A stretch of DNA of 64,000 nt from Kalaharituber pfeilii (taxonomy: Eukaryota; Ascomycota; Pezizomycetes; Pezizales; Pezizaceae): NCBI GenBank assembly GCA_015179045.1, contig WHUZ01000140.1:1-64000 (forward strand). Reading direction: 5' to 3'. Positions 47,994-61,255 of this stretch are shown here, one piece after another. Below the pieces are notes generated by a model. It searched no databases. It was not told the origin of the DNA and was given only the letters and a program-made list of their open reading frames with translations. Position 1 is the first letter of the stretch, and each line of letters opens with the position of its first letter. A program made the position numbers and the translations under genes.

Positions 47994-50900
47994 TTACTGA
48001 ACCCACCACTCATCCTCCGTCGGCCCCCCTCCCATCCCCATCCCATTATTACTCACGTCCCCCATATACCCACCCCCTCCATCCATCGTTCCCATATGTC
48101 CATACCCCCCCATCTCCACACCAACTCCACCCACGACTCCAACTCCACCCACTCCCATGCTCATTCCCATCCCCATTCCCATCCCCCCCAACCCCATCAG
48201 CCCACTAGCTCCACCACCACCACCACCTCCCCCTCCGATCATCGACGACATCCCATGACTACTCCCCGGCGGCGTACTGCTAGGTGTCACAAAGCGTGGC
48301 GGCTCCATCAACCCCGCCGTTCTCCCAAACCCCTGCCCTACACCCGTAAAACTATGCTTCGGCGGCGTCTGCAGTCCCGGTCCTAACAGCGGGGACGAGC
48401 TCCCCCCGTGATGTCCCTGCGGCGCAAGATACGGACTCAGGTTCCCCGGCGGCGACGGATAGTACTGTCCCGCTGCATTCATTTGCTGCTGCTGTTGCTG
48501 TTGCTGCTGCTGCTGTTGCTGAAATCGTTGGTACACACCGCCCAACCCCTGACCCGGAGGGCCGCTGTCCAGAAACCCTATTGTAGGCGACGTCGACAGC
48601 GGCGTCGTCGACAACGAGCCACCATAGTACCCTCTTCCCCCACCTGCACTTCCAGCTCCACCCCCTCCACCAATTGCTAGCCCTGTCGTGATAAGCGGCG
48701 GTATCGGCATCATTGGTGTGCTTGCCGAGTGCTGATGTCGCCGATTCGGATGGTGCATGTACATGCCAGAGCTAGTGTTACCGTTCGACGTAAGCTGAGA
48801 CGGGAGTAACGGTTCATCCCGCTGAGACCGTGCCCCGCTCATGCTGCGGTGCGTTGAATGATGATGCACAACGACCGGCGACCGTCCAACAGAGTCCTCC
48901 CCGACAACCACAGTTGGCATGATCGGTACAGTCGGCGGTCTTGCCGATGTCGGTGTCGGTGTAGTAACATTCCTTCCCGCCCCAGGGCCTATCTCCATCC
49001 CCATCTCCATCCTCATCTCCAGGGGCGAACTCATCGTCGGACTCGCCACAGCCGACATCCCTTCTCGCGCATTTACCCCATCCGCATCCATTTCCACCGC
49101 ATCCGCAGCCCCACCATCACCAGGCACCAAAATCAGATCCAAAATCGGCATGCTTATATGCTCCATATGCTTTGCCAAATGCACTGTCAACTTCTTCCAC
49201 GACGAGCACGTCACCCCGCAGAACCTACAGCTCTCCGAGGTCGAGGTCTTTGTAGCATCATGATGGCACGCATCCACTATCGCCAAGACCCTATCCGTCT
49301 GCTCCTGTCTAATCGGGTCCACTGGCACCAACCCCATTCCTGCCCCAACCGCCGCATCCTCCTTCCACCTCTTCCTCCCCCTCCCGGTCCCCGCTGCACT
49401 CGCTGCCGCCGCAGACTTCGCCTTCATCGCCGCTTTTACCAACTTCACTTTCGGCTCCGGCATCTTGTGCTCCCTCACCAAATGCTGGACGAAATTATCC
49501 TTCCTATAACACTTATGCGTACAATCCGTCTGATTGCATTCCCACCACTCCAGCTGCCGATGCCGTTCATTTTCATGCCTAACCCAGTCCGCCTTCCTCT
49601 TGAAGCTCTTCGGCTCGGGGCAGTCCGGGAAAGTGCATGTGAAGGGCTGCACGTCCTCGTGCACGTGCTTGGTCCAGTCGCTCGGCTTTGTGAACTTCTT
49701 GACTTTGAAGCATAGCGGGCACTCGAATTCTGCAGGAAGACGGGCGACGGGAGGCAGAGGCACACCCCACGGAAGCTGGGCCGCGATTGCGGCAGCTGCG
49801 TTGTTTGCGGCGGTGTCATCCTGGTTGGAGATGACGGACATAGCGGACCCGGGTCGCTGGGTCAACGAGTTCTGGCATTGGTGCTTGTTTGCGCAGACAC
49901 CTACCGCGAAGACGGCTTTGGCGTGTTTCGTTTTGTGGTCCATAAGCTTCTTGTACCTCTTCGATTGCTCCTGCGCAATCCTGTTTACCAGCTTCTTCTC
50001 TAGCAACGGATTGAGCTCGCGGATGTGGGCTTCGTAACCTTCGATGGTAGGTTTGATGTCAAACTTCTTCACAGGCCTCTCTGGCACCACGACATCGCCG
50101 TCGTCATCCTCATCGCTGTCCTCAATCCCCGCGGCTGCAGATTGTTTTGCCGGTGCCGGTACAGTTTTCGCTGCACTCGCACTCTCCGCTGCCGCCGAGG
50201 ACGCCCCGGGACTCAATGGAATCGAGGTCGTCGACGACCCAAATGTGTGTCTCCTAATCACTGACTTCGGGCTCGCCAGCTGCGCCCCAACCACCGCTGC
50301 CGCTCCCAACCCTCCAACCGCAATCGCCGGTGGCCCCCCTGTCTCCCGTAACATATCCGCCAACCCACTTTCCTTCGTGCCAGGCCTAGGCTTTGTCAAT
50401 TTCGCGCCAACATACGACCCGAACTCACTCGTCTTGCCGAATGTCCCAATCAATTCCGGCTTGCTGAGCTCGCTCTTGCTGCGGGAGCGTTTGATGCCCT
50501 GGCTAGGCGGGGACAGTGACGGCCATGGGATGGGCGACGTGCTCGTTGATCCTTCTCCCGCGCCGATAGCTGCAAGCTGGCCTGTCATCGCACCGATCGC
50601 AGTGTCGATGCTCAGCTTGCCTCTCCGCTGGGGTCCCCAGCTTGGACGCCACCGGGGGGCAGGGAAAGTGCCGCTGGACGCACTGTCCTTCCGCGAGTGC
50701 CCTTCCCCCAATGGCGACTTTGGTGACGCTACTCCAGCCTCCATAGCCTTATCCCCTATGCTGCTTGGAGTCCTCTTCAGTCCCTTAAACGTCCCAAATA
50801 TACTCGACTTTCTCTCCCCGCTCTTATCTTTCTCCTTATCCTTTTTGTCCTTATCTTTGTCTTTCTCCCGCCCGAAGGACAACCGCTTTAACAGGCGCCC

Positions 50901-52851
50901 CTCCTTGGCAATGCGATCCGCCTCCTCGTTCGAGATCAGCTGGGAGGTTCTCGAGCTCCCGAACGTCGCAGCCCTAGATGCGGTCTCAATATTATTCGCG
51001 TACAGCTTGAATGTTGTTATTGCATCGTTTGATGTTGGCGGTTGATTGGCGCTACCCTTGCACGGCCGCCTATACTCTTCATCGTACCACGGCTTGGAGA
51101 AGAATTTCTTTGGAAGCATTGCGGGATCCTTTGCTGGGTCATATGCTTCTTGATCCGGTTGATCTAATTTCGTCAGAGAGTTACCCAAAATTATTATTGA
51201 GATGAAATGGGAAAAAAAAAAAAAAAAACTGTTCTCAAATACCTTCTTTGGATTTATCAGAAATGCCTGGTCGTGCCGGAGGGGAAGGAGGAGCGTCAGG
51301 GATAGTTGTGTCTCCGGTGTTATTTGTATCAATATCGTCCCCCCACACATCAAGTGAGCCCTCTTCGAATGAGCTATCAACCTCCTCATCCTCACTCGTT
51401 ATCTCTTCATCCGACGAATTCTCCACGCGATAATCCACATCCAGCATCTTCGTACCCCTGGTATCCCCCAGTCCTGACCCTATCCACCCGCTTACCCATT
51501 TCGGCCTAAAATCATGGATACTCTGCGCTCTCTTATCCCTTTTCGGCACCTCCAGTCCGCCAGCACCAGCATCTTTCCCATCCTTCCCCTTCCGCCTCCG
51601 ACTAGTACTCCGGCCCCTCGACGGCGCAGGGCTCTTGCGCAACCACTCCACGACGTCCCTATTCTTCTCCTGCATGCGCTCATACTGCTCCTGCTCCTTC
51701 AGGTTCATCGGCAAGTAATCCGCGCCCTGGCCGATGCCAAACGCATTATGTACGAGTCCCATGCGCATTTCTGGGGAAAGGCCCGCCCAGACGCCGTCGT
51801 CGTCGCGCTGGATCGGGGCGGTGCGGACGCCGACATCGCTCTTGCTGCGCTTGCGGGTGTTGTGGGCGGGAAATGTGGTAGGTGCTAATGTCAGTGATGT
51901 TGGTGTCAACGTTGATGATGTTTGCTGTTCTCCCAATCTAATCCCAATCCCAAGTCCCAGCTTCGACGTGTCCGAATTCTCGTTCTCCATCTTCGTTCTT
52001 TCTCCTATCTGCCCCTTCTCTCCCTCCTGAGCCTCGGATGTCGAGGAGGAATCGCCGTCTTCGGATTCGGCCTCCTCGTCCTCTGACTCGGACGAAAAGC
52101 TGATCTCCTGCTCATCCACCTTTACGATTGGGCTCCGCATCCTCCACGAGCCAGATACTGTGCTTCCGTCCGTCTGCACGCGCTTGATACCTGTGATCGG
52201 CACCTCGTCACGCTCTTTGCATTTCGGCGATCCAAGGGAGAAGGAGTCCGGAGACATGGTTGTCCGGGGGGAGATGGGCCAAGAATTCGTTGCCGACAAG
52301 CCGAAATTCTGTCCTCTTTGCTGATTGTACTGCTGTTGCTGCTGCTGTTGCTGCTGCTGCGTCGTTCCACTCATGAAGGAATCCCCCGCTGAGTCTACTA
52401 CTACCCCTTTGCTCTGCCCACCAGCGTCTTCATCGTCCCATGCGTCAAAGGTCATGGGCATCTCACAATCCAAGTCGAATCCCGGTGTGGTGTTCTCGCT
52501 CAACGACTGCATATAGCCGCTTCCCCCTCCGGTATCGCTCCCCAACGGCGAAGGCGCATTGCTCGCGCCCAAAAGTGCCCTCCCGGGCGTGAGGAACGAG
52601 GAGTCCAGGTTGCTTGTTGCTAGGGGGTGGAGGCGCGGCGAGGAGCGTGCGGATGCGTGCGGTGAGGCTGCTGAGCGCGGGGTGGTGGCGCCGGGCTGCG
52701 GCGAGGGCATGGGGTTGGCTAGGTTGGGTAGGAGCGGCTGCGAGGCGGCCGGGGGGGCGCCGGAGAGGGAGAAGAAGCGGTCGGTGAAGAAGGGGTTGTG
52801 GTTGTGGCTGCGGGCGGGGGACGAGGGGGGGGATCGGGGCGATGTGGCCAT
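47994..52851 (-). CDS. Large C2H2 zinc-finger regulator, two exons, 1,592 aa model
   Basis: Exon 1 is 52851-51243 and exon 2 is 51163-47994. The 79-bp intron has donor GTATTT and acceptor TTAG and splits an aspartate codon (residue 537). The ATG has a good context (CACCATGG). The N-terminus is Ser/Pro-rich, with a glutamine run and acidic Glu/Asp/Ser blocks. Just after the splice is a motif-rich stretch with KKFFSKPWYDEEYRRPCKGS, followed by a Lys/Asp-rich basic segment likely to act in nuclear import. The finger block lies at about residues 1010-1200: CPLC..H, PFTCTFPDCPEPKSFKRKAD, WWEC..CYRKDNFVQHLVREH and CRFCGVTCSSWKKLTVHLAKH. The C-terminus is Gly/Met/Pro-rich with a second Gln run. Its finger order resembles the two tandem genes at 9.7-15.3 kb, so all three may share a family. 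I do not recognise a named orthologue. Confidence 0.85.
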
Positions 52852-53060
52852 GGTGATGGCGGTGGAGTTGTGTGAGAGGCGACGGAGGGGGGAGCGCGGG
52901 CGGGCTCAACTCGGGGGAGGGCCACGCCGTGCCGACGGTGGTGCGGCAGTTTGCGGGTGGGAGTGCAGGCGGGGCGTCCGCGGGACGGCGCCGGACAATG
53001 CGATTGTCGGCGTGCGGAGCTGAGCAAGGCCGGTCTAGCGCGTGTACGAGCAAGCGTGAC

Positions 53061-53100
53061 GGTGCGGTGCGGTGCGGTGCGGTGCGGTGCGGTGCGGTGC
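53061..53100 (+). repeat. Perfect (GGTGC)8 pentanucleotide array
   Basis: Eight uninterrupted GGTGC units, about 210 bp upstream of the zinc-finger gene start. On the transcribed strand of that gene it reads GCACC repeats. Confidence 0.95.
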
Positions 53101-56100
53101 GGTCGGGATGGCGATGCGGACGTATGCTGCGGCGGTGCGTCGAACCCCTCAGCCCTGAAAGCTGCCGCAGAAAACAGCCCCAGGGAACTAAGCCTGATCC
53201 AGGGACGTCAGCGCGTGCAATTCGCAAAATGCGCAAATTTTCCTTCCCGCAAGCCTCAGCTGTTGTGCGTAATTTATCCGGCAGCTGCTTGCTGATGCTG
53301 GGTCCCTGCTTGGCAGATATACGAGGTAGGTCAGTAATGTGCATCAACGACTCCCCTTCCCTGTCGCCCTCGATCACTCCGTCGCCCCGCCGCCCGACGC
53401 TCACCAGGGAGGGCGGGTGCAAGTACGATAAATGCGCATCGCCATGAAGAATCGACAACCCGTCAAGGCAAAAACGAAAAAGACAAGGCACGACAGCGAC
53501 GTCCGCACTCACCATACAAGATGTAGGCCAAATATCCCCCTCGGCCACTCCGGAGCCGTCTCAGCAAGACTGCCTCCGTTCACGCCCCAACTTCCTTCTC
53601 AAAACAACGAAAGAACGTAGTATAGCACTTACTTTCTTATCGCTACTCCCCTAACGCAAACCGTTTTCGCCAGGACGCCGCTGGATAATTCAGAGCAAAA
53701 CAAAGAACCCCGTTTCCCTTTTTTTCCTTTTCTCTGGAACAAGTGATCGAGTAAGTACGTCTGTCCACAAACAGTAAAAAGCTGAACTTAAGGAAAAAAA
53801 TTAATAATAACGATAATAATAAATTTAAAATAAATAACTTGATCAATTACCTTTATAATTCCCTCAAACTCTTTAGGGACGGACAATCCTCAGCCCTACA
53901 AGCCGCATGCATACAAGTAAGATTCACTATGCACACACACAAACAAGCTCAGCAGCCTAGTCCCGACAAACTTTTTTGCCTTGGGCAAGAGCACCTTTCA
54001 GCTCAGAGTCCCGTATCGCTTCCTCACGTAGTGCGATGTCCCTAGATTTCACTTTATTCTCTCCTTCTTGTTCCAGTATTTGATCTCTTCTGTTTCAAAA
54101 CCCCCCCTCCCAGCCTCGACGATGTGACGACCACCGCACCAGCTTTCCGGAACCAATGAACCCTCTTTCTAACTCTCGGGTACCGCTTCCGAACTGAAGA
54201 TCGGGATCAGATCTGCCGACAGGAGACGTACGTGTTCGACCCCGTTTTTTTTTTTAGATTTTTGAACGACGTCGCTGTATCCCAAAAACCCAGACCCTTC
54301 CTTCCTTATTCCGTTCGTTAATTCGTGTATCGTGACTTTGTGTATTTGTAAACCTTGTCGTTCCCCGCCGCAGCGAGATATAGCTAGCTAGCTTATAGTC
54401 TGTACTGCGTGCGCTTGTGCGTGGAGATGGGGTATATGTGTGCGTATGTTGTATGCGAATCGATGGTTGTTATGGGGGAGGTTGCCAGACTGGATATCCA
54501 GCAGCCAAGGTGGGGTGGGGGTGGTGGTGGTGGTGGTGGTGGAGGGTTTCTGGTTGGTTAATGTTTCACTTCTCAGCTAGGTACAGTACGGTATAGATCG
54601 TAGGTATCGAGGCTCGGCTCTATGCCACAATAGTGTTGGCCCTGAGCGGAAAAGGTTCGCAAAACAGTTCCTGATTGCTTATAAAGCCTCCGCGGCCCAC
54701 GCCCGCTTGTGTTTATTCTGCGTCTTATTGTTTTTTGGGGAGTGGTCCCACTTTTTCTGACTAGTGATAGCGTATAGTTTCCACAACTGATGAGGCTGAA
54801 AGTTGAGAAGTGTTCAACAGGTCTAGTCTTGGCGGTGCCTTAGGTGAGAGCGATAGGGAATTGATCAACCTTCGTTTGTCCAGAGGCTAAATTTAGGTAT
54901 AAACAAGGTTATGTTTTTGTTTCTTCGTTTTCCCCGAACTGTTGGTTGAAAACTTTCTAGGCAGCCGGCTTGCTATATTAGGTAAGTAAGTAAAGGTATA
55001 TATAGTGCAATTGATATCGTGTGCGAGGTACGCACTACGCAAAGAAAAACCAGAGACAAAGTTAAAAAAGATCTCACCTTTGGGCGAAGTTTGTATTTTT
55101 CCGAACGAGCCCGGGAGGGAGGCGGGGGGGGAATATGTTTGAAATGCAAAGTTTTTGCAAGTGGAAAAAAAAACGTTAGAAAGCTGGCGGGTAGTTAGGC
55201 TAGGAAGGATATAGAAAAATCGAAAATTCGAATTGAGCGCCGGTAAGAGCGTGCATACTAATGATGAACAGAGCCCCCCTTTTTCTATGGATGATGATCC
55301 AAATGTTCGCTGGCTGCGCATGCATCATCCTTGGATGTGAGTCTGGCTCTCCGGGGCGGAGATATAGCGGGGGGGGAGGTAGGCGGGGGCGGGTATACAG
55401 CGGCGGAAGGGGGCGAAGTCCGGAGCCCTATGTGGAACAGCTTCGGAAGGTTACCGTGCACGTGCTTCAGAGGGATGGTTGTCCAGAGGTACATCGATGG
55501 ATTTATCACTTTTCAGGATTTTCAATGTTTCATATGAGGTCATACGTGGTTCTGGTTCGCTTTTTCAAGCTTTTACCCTTGTTACTGAAGGATGCATATA
55601 TGGAAAGTTAGATATTAATAAATTTGCTTACATCTCATATCCAAAGTAAGTGTGTAAACATCTACGCCCCACCACCTACCACCACTACCACCCTATAGCT
55701 CCGGCAGCATATATATCCATAATCTGAACATCAAATCTATTACATACCTAACATTCCTTAACTGCGAGTTAAACGTCTACGCCTGCACGAACTCGACATC
55801 GTAACCTTGCACTTGCTCAGATCAGGTCTGAGCCATGAGTCACGAAAAAGCTAGGTCAAGCAACCAATCGTCCCTGCTGATCGTGATGTAGGAATGTCAT
55901 AATGTTTCAAACCTAACTCCCTCAGGCTGTGGTCAGGGTGGAGATGAGGAACATTATCACTGATCCAATCAGGATGGGTGAGTCTCCCCATTTTCATCAA
56001 GAAGAGAGTAAAAACCAAAGACTGCAAAGGCTCTACAAGGCTACATTATTATTTTTATTTTTTTTTTCTTTCTCTGTCGTTGATGATGCAGAGTAAAGCT

Positions 56101-57087
56101 TAAAGTACTTGATGTATGTGCCCTACCATGTATACATAACTCAAGGCACACTGCCGCAGCCCGCAGTTTCGAAACTCGTCGTTTCTGGACACCCCTTGCA
56201 TAACACATATATTGATTTTTACAGGCATTCAAAGGGAAAAAAGGCATCTACATTACCTATATAGTTTATGTGGTGTAACTACTCAAGTTTCCGCTGCGCT
56301 ACATTCGCACGCGAGGCAGAATTTTGTGGGTTGCACAAAGCACAGCGCATGGCGCATCACATGCGAGAAAAAAAAAGAGTGGGGAGCCTCGTTCCCCCCA
56401 GAAAGGGGTGGGGGGGAGGGCCGCGAAATCCAGGTTCCAAAGATGATCTATGTAAGGTGTCGGGGGCCTGGGAACTAAAGGCGCTGGAACTTGAGATTTC
56501 TGCCAGGATTAACCTATCTGGAAAGCCTGTTCTGGGTTAAACGTGAGTGGTTAGAAAGAAAATTAAGCATCTTTTGCGGATGTAACTCGAGAGAAACTTT
56601 GGGGTGCCATTGGTTGAGTATCTGCTTCTTGCAAATAAGCTCCATTTTACCCAATTTGTCAATTCATTCGGTTTCACTGTAGTACTATCTAGGCAGCCAT
56701 AACCTACATGCGCAGATATCTAGAGCACCAGTTCTACCGACATGTCCTATCGATAATGCACAAGCAAAGCCACACGGCTGCTGCCCCGTCGCGTCCGGCG
56801 CCGCAGCGGCCCCGCCCCCCGCCACGCTGTCAATGTATGTACAGGGAGCAGTCCCGGTAGTCGGGCTCTGGGATAGGTTTCATCATGAGGGGCGGTGCCG
56901 ACTGCTGTGCATGCGCCCTTGTCTTGGCATCTGGGCGGGGTCAGTTTCTGGCTGCATGAAGCTAAACTAGATACAGTATGTACTAATTTCGCAGCTAAAC
57001 CGCAAGCAGAATCAATAACATGCGCACAAGTGTTTCTCGAAAACATGGCAGAGAGCTCGAGAGAATCCCATGTATGGAAAGGATCAA

Positions 57088-57180
57088 CTGGAAACAGAGC
57101 CATGTCAGAACCTTCCGCCCAGCCTCACTCACTCACTCACTCCTTCTGGGATCACCGGGGCTAAGCCAGCAAAAAAAGGC
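57088..57180 (+). repeat. Diverged direct repeat, copy 1
   Basis: Shares with 57912-58005 the ordered blocks CATGTCA, CCAGCCTCACTC, CTCACTCAC, GATCACCGGG, AAGCC and a run of A leading to AGGCGTT. The two lie 824 bp apart. Confidence 0.6.
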
Positions 57181-57911
57181 GTTTGTGGGCTGTGATATGT
57201 ACCAGTTCCGTCGATCTGATCTAGGTCAATTTCGATGACCTCCCTGCCTTGGCAAGGTTAATGAATGCAGGGGATAAGTTGAAGATGGGAAGACAACCCA
57301 GGATGAGTGACATTTGGCAGCAGAAGACAGAGCGCTGGGATTATATGAGGAATTTGTGTAGGTTGACGTGAAGGAGTTTGGTTCAACATGACTCATCATC
57401 CAGGCCCTGTATACGGAGCTACGATGCATTGTATATATAAATTGTTGAAGGTAGCAGAGGAGTGGATGAAAGCGGTAGGGGGAGGTAAAATGCTATCGTA
57501 TCTAAATGTAATTAGCATACCCGGAGGGTACAATCTCCCCTCCAAGAATGTCCTGATCCTCCAACTGATGTCACCAGTCGAAATTGGGAGCTGTTCCCTT
57601 TCCTGTAAGCACACTTCCGGGGCGCCCAGAACTACAGGGGTAACCAAATAGGCCACTAGTATATGCCACTAGGTAAACAAGGGAAGGGCGAAAACACACT
57701 TTTGAGGGTAAAAGAAGGACTGGAGCCCGTTCATATAGATAATAAAAAAGAAGGGAGCCAATTAGCATAGCTTAGAAGGAAGTCTTCTAGTTTTCTCGAA
57801 TATATAATTTAGACATTTCCATCTCTGTGTAGCCCTATATCATCTATTGAAGGGCTCTGGATACGCTGCTCTAATATTTGGGAGGCACTTAGGGTTAGGT
57901 CTACGCACGAG

Positions 57912-58005
57912 AACAGGAACTGACCCATGTCATATCAAAACCTCCGCCCCAGCCTCACTCGCTCACTCACCACTCCGAGATCACCGGGCGAAGCCTGCAA
58001 AAAAC
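57912..58005 (+). repeat. Diverged direct repeat, copy 2, just upstream of the NACHT gene
   Basis: Partner of 57088-57180, with the same blocks in the same order and small insertions or deletions. It ends about 200 bp before the ATG of the NACHT gene, so it may lie in its promoter or leader. Could be a duplicated promoter segment or the remains of a repeat element. Confidence 0.6.
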
Positions 58006-58209
58006 AAGGCGTTGCGCCCATGCTGTCCTGTGCTGGCGGCTGATCTGAAGGAGTATCTGCCCATATCAATTCAGCTTCGCCACGATATGCACCTGAACCT
58101 GACACCTCCGAAACAACGCGAGATTTGTATATCACACTCCGCGTTGATATCTTTGGCTTCTCCGACATCAAAATCAATAGTATCCCCGTTCAGGATATAG
58201 TCAGCCCCG

Positions 58210-61200
58210 ATGAGTAAACAAGTGAGCAAGAAATCATTTCTCAGCAGAGTTTTTCGGCATCGCTCCGCTCAGTCAAAATCAGTCTCCACAAAGCAACAAT
58301 TCTTGGCCACCGCCTATGATCCCCAGCAGACAGGGCCATCCACATCTTCCGTCTCTTCCTCCCTGAAGAAGACCTCCCTTTGTGCATCTGCTACCGCAAC
58401 ACCTGCTGCTGCATCACCTGCTGCCGCATTGATACCACTGCCACCCGCAAATGCTGACCCCAGCAATGGTTCCACAGCGTCGCGTGAACCACCGCTATCA
58501 TTGCTTTGCCAAAAGTCGCTTGTTATAGCACAGAGAAAGCTTTCAGAAAGGAAATTACCGCCCCTCGAGTTCACAAACCCTGCATCTCAATCGGCAAGTG
58601 AGATTGTTCAGTTGACAATAGAGGATCTGCAAAAAAGAATCGAGACCAAATCTCATAGTGGCAAAGCTGAGGAAATCCTCAAAACTTTCAACAGTTATGC
58701 AAGAATTGTAGATACAGCAATTCAACATAGTCCGGAGGTGACAGCTCTAGTTTGGGCAGGGGTTAGAGCAACATTGCAGGTTTGTGGGAATGCACTATTT
58801 GTTCATTTTTCATGGCAGTGACTGATGTCTATCAGGTTGCATTAAATTATATAGAAGTCCGGGAAAGTCTGGAGATTGTAACAGCTACTATTGTCACAAG
58901 GATGGCACAGTGCGAATTTTATGCTAGCATATATGCTGAGATGACGAAGAGTATGCTCTCTCCTACGTCAAAGCAGCACACCCTCCAAAAAACTCTGGAT
59001 TCCGCATTGCCAGAATTGTACGCTGCCATCCTAGTTCTCTCAGTGAAAGCACGCCAGTATTTTGACCCTTCCTCCGGTAAGACACTAGACTACGGCCTTT
59101 TAGATACAACCCATGCTGACTTCATCAGGTATCATAAAACTAGCAAACATGTTCAAACCCTTCGCTATCGAGTTTCAGCCATTCATCGATGATATCTCGG
59201 AAATAGAAAAGCGTGTTCGAGAATACGCAGATATGGCCACTATGGAAAGGATTATGGGTCTGTATCCCTACTTGGCTGATCTGAACCAGTCTAATAGTGT
59301 TCTGTAAGGGGATCGAAGAAGCTGGAACAGATGCACTGTCTGATCAATGATATTGAATCAAAACTAGCACCACTAACCAGAGTAGATGGTTTGTATACAC
59401 TTCAATAACAGAAATATAGTTCCTGACGAAAGACAGAAATTGTGCACATTACAGCCGAAAATTTGCGGGTGACGAAAGAAAGTCATTCAAAAGCAGAAGG
59501 TAGCGTATGTTCTATAGCGACTTGTTATTGGAGGGATACCTGACAGATATGCACAGAAGAGAGAGTCCAAAAACTCCTACAAATCCTATCACCACTGGAG
59601 TCTCCAAAGCGACATCAGGATGTACGGTCCAATAGGCTTGATGGTACAGGCATCTGGCTACTAGAACATGACCGTTTCTACCGCTGGCGTGACGCTATCA
59701 TACAAAATCCAAAGGACCGGATACTATTCTGTCATGGGAACCCAGGTGCTGGTAAAACAGTGATGAGGTACCTTTATATTCATGCTTACAAGATAGCCTG
59801 GGGTGATGTATTTGCTAATAATCTTGAGCATATAGTTCCATTGTGATTGATAATCTTATTGATCACTTCCGAAAGCAAGATAAAGTAGGCATTGCGTTTA
59901 TATACTGCGACTATCGAGATCAAGCGAACCAAACATTAGCAAATATCATTGGGAGTCTTCTCAAGCAACTTCTGACCACCGCTATATCACAAGTACCACA
60001 AGCTGTAACAAGCATGCTAGAGTCTATCCAAAAAGAGAATAGGAGAGTAGAGAGTTCCCATATTTCAGAGATGCTGAAGGTCACTTTAGCTGAACTAGAC
60101 TGCACATTTGTCTGCATAGATGAACTAGAGTCCCGCACTCTGACAACTCTCCTTAACTCACTTCGAAATGAATTCCATACTGCTCGCATTTTTGTTACTG
60201 GACGACCTCACATACAACCAGATGTTTATCAAGGCCTTGAGATACAACCGAAGGATGTAATTGAGATTCTAGCCCATCCAAATGATATTACAGCATACAT
60301 TACGCATGAGCTGGCGCTTGCACAGGCAAAAGATCGAGATGCTATGGATGAAATGCTTAAGGATAAGATTTTGAACATAATTGTAGACAGGTCGCAAGGA
60401 ATGTAAGTTAGACAATATGTTTCTCTCCTTACATTATTCATATATTGACTTAATGAATTGAGGTTCTTACTGCCTGTATTACAAATTCGGATGGTGCTTG
60501 AACAGCGGACCAAAAGGAAACGGCGTGAAGCACTTGAAAGATTACCTGAAGGCCTTGATGACGCCTTTACATGCATGATTGACAGAATACAGAACTCACT
60601 ACCAGGTGACAAGGAACTGGGTATGCGTGTGTTAATGTGGTTACATCTTGCCTACCGACCACTGAAGCTAGATGAGCTCAGGCATGCACTTGCAGTAGAG
60701 CGAGGTGATAAGGATTTAGATCGTGACAATATTCCTTCAAGGAATGCAATGCTAGATTGCTGCCTTGGGCTGGTCATTGTGGATGAGGAGACAGAGACTG
60801 TCCGCTTCGTCCATTACACATTGGAGGAATACTTCAAGCAGCATAGCAACAAGTTCTTCCCTAACCGCTACAGTATTGCCGCTGAAACTTCACTGACGTA
60901 TCTTAACTTCAACAAAGTTACATACTCCTGCAATGACTATGCTGACCTTACGCAACGAATGAGAGAGTTTGCTTTTTCAGAGTATGCAGCATGCTATTGG
61001 GGACACTATGCTCGCCAGCAAGGCAATAATTCTGAAGCTTTCTATCAACTTGGCCTCAACATTCTACAGGAGAGGAGCAACGCACCGCCATTTGCTTTGA
61101 GATGCAAACGGAGATGCGAAACTACTCTCCTATGTATAATTAAGGTATACCTAAATTCTGATGTAATTGAACTACTTGACTTAGTAGTTTGTAATAGTCT

Positions 61201-61255
61201 TATTTTCACTTATCCAATGTTGCGCAATATCCGGTTATGCGCAACATCCTGGTAG
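58210..61255 (+). CDS. NACHT-domain NOD-like receptor, eight exons, 879 aa model
   Basis: Exons: 58210-58779, 58836-59076, 59129-59261, 59309-59388, 59455-59499, 59557-59767, 59836-60402 and 60463-61255. All introns are 47-68 bp with GT-AG ends, every join keeps frame, and the sum is exactly 880 codons. Residues 1-140 are Ser/Ala/Pro-rich. Residues 150-330 are helical and resemble the DUF7708-type N-terminal region of fungal STAND proteins (VTALVWAGVRATLQ, then VALNYIEV). The P-loop GNPGAGKT is at 417-424, a Walker-B-like FVCIDE near 518-523, and an ITSRP-like FVTGRP near 548. A winged-helix-like region (LPEGLDDAF at 643) and a HYTLEEYF motif follow. Such proteins sense non-self or damage in fungi and trigger cell death or defence. 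It ends soon after a YWGHYA motif without ankyrin, WD40 or TPR repeats, so the sensor end is absent or lost. The third intron, with acceptor TAAG, is the least certain. Confidence 0.86.

Larger units (their letters stand above)
52852..58209. other. Divergent intergenic region between the zinc-finger and NACHT genes
   Basis: About 5.4 kb. The left 0.7 kb is GC-rich and should include the leader and promoter of the minus-strand zinc-finger gene. It holds a GGTGC array and, at 54503-54545, a GGT-rich stretch. The right 1.1 kb holds two diverged direct-repeat copies upstream of the NACHT gene. Short frames in between show nothing recognisable. Confidence 0.45.

Noticed and set aside
48096..51045. 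Several long plus-strand frames (up to 333 codons)
   Set aside because: They are antisense shadows of the large zinc-finger gene, driven by its repetitive composition.
52463..53548. 361-codon minus frame rich in Pro/His/Arg
   Set aside because: Overlaps the leader and first exon of the zinc-finger gene in another frame. GC-rich composition and the GGTGC array keep it open.
55261..55611. 116-codon plus frame with a signal-like start
   Set aside because: The glycine/arginine part comes from a G-rich tract and no family pattern is visible. Kept out for lack of support.
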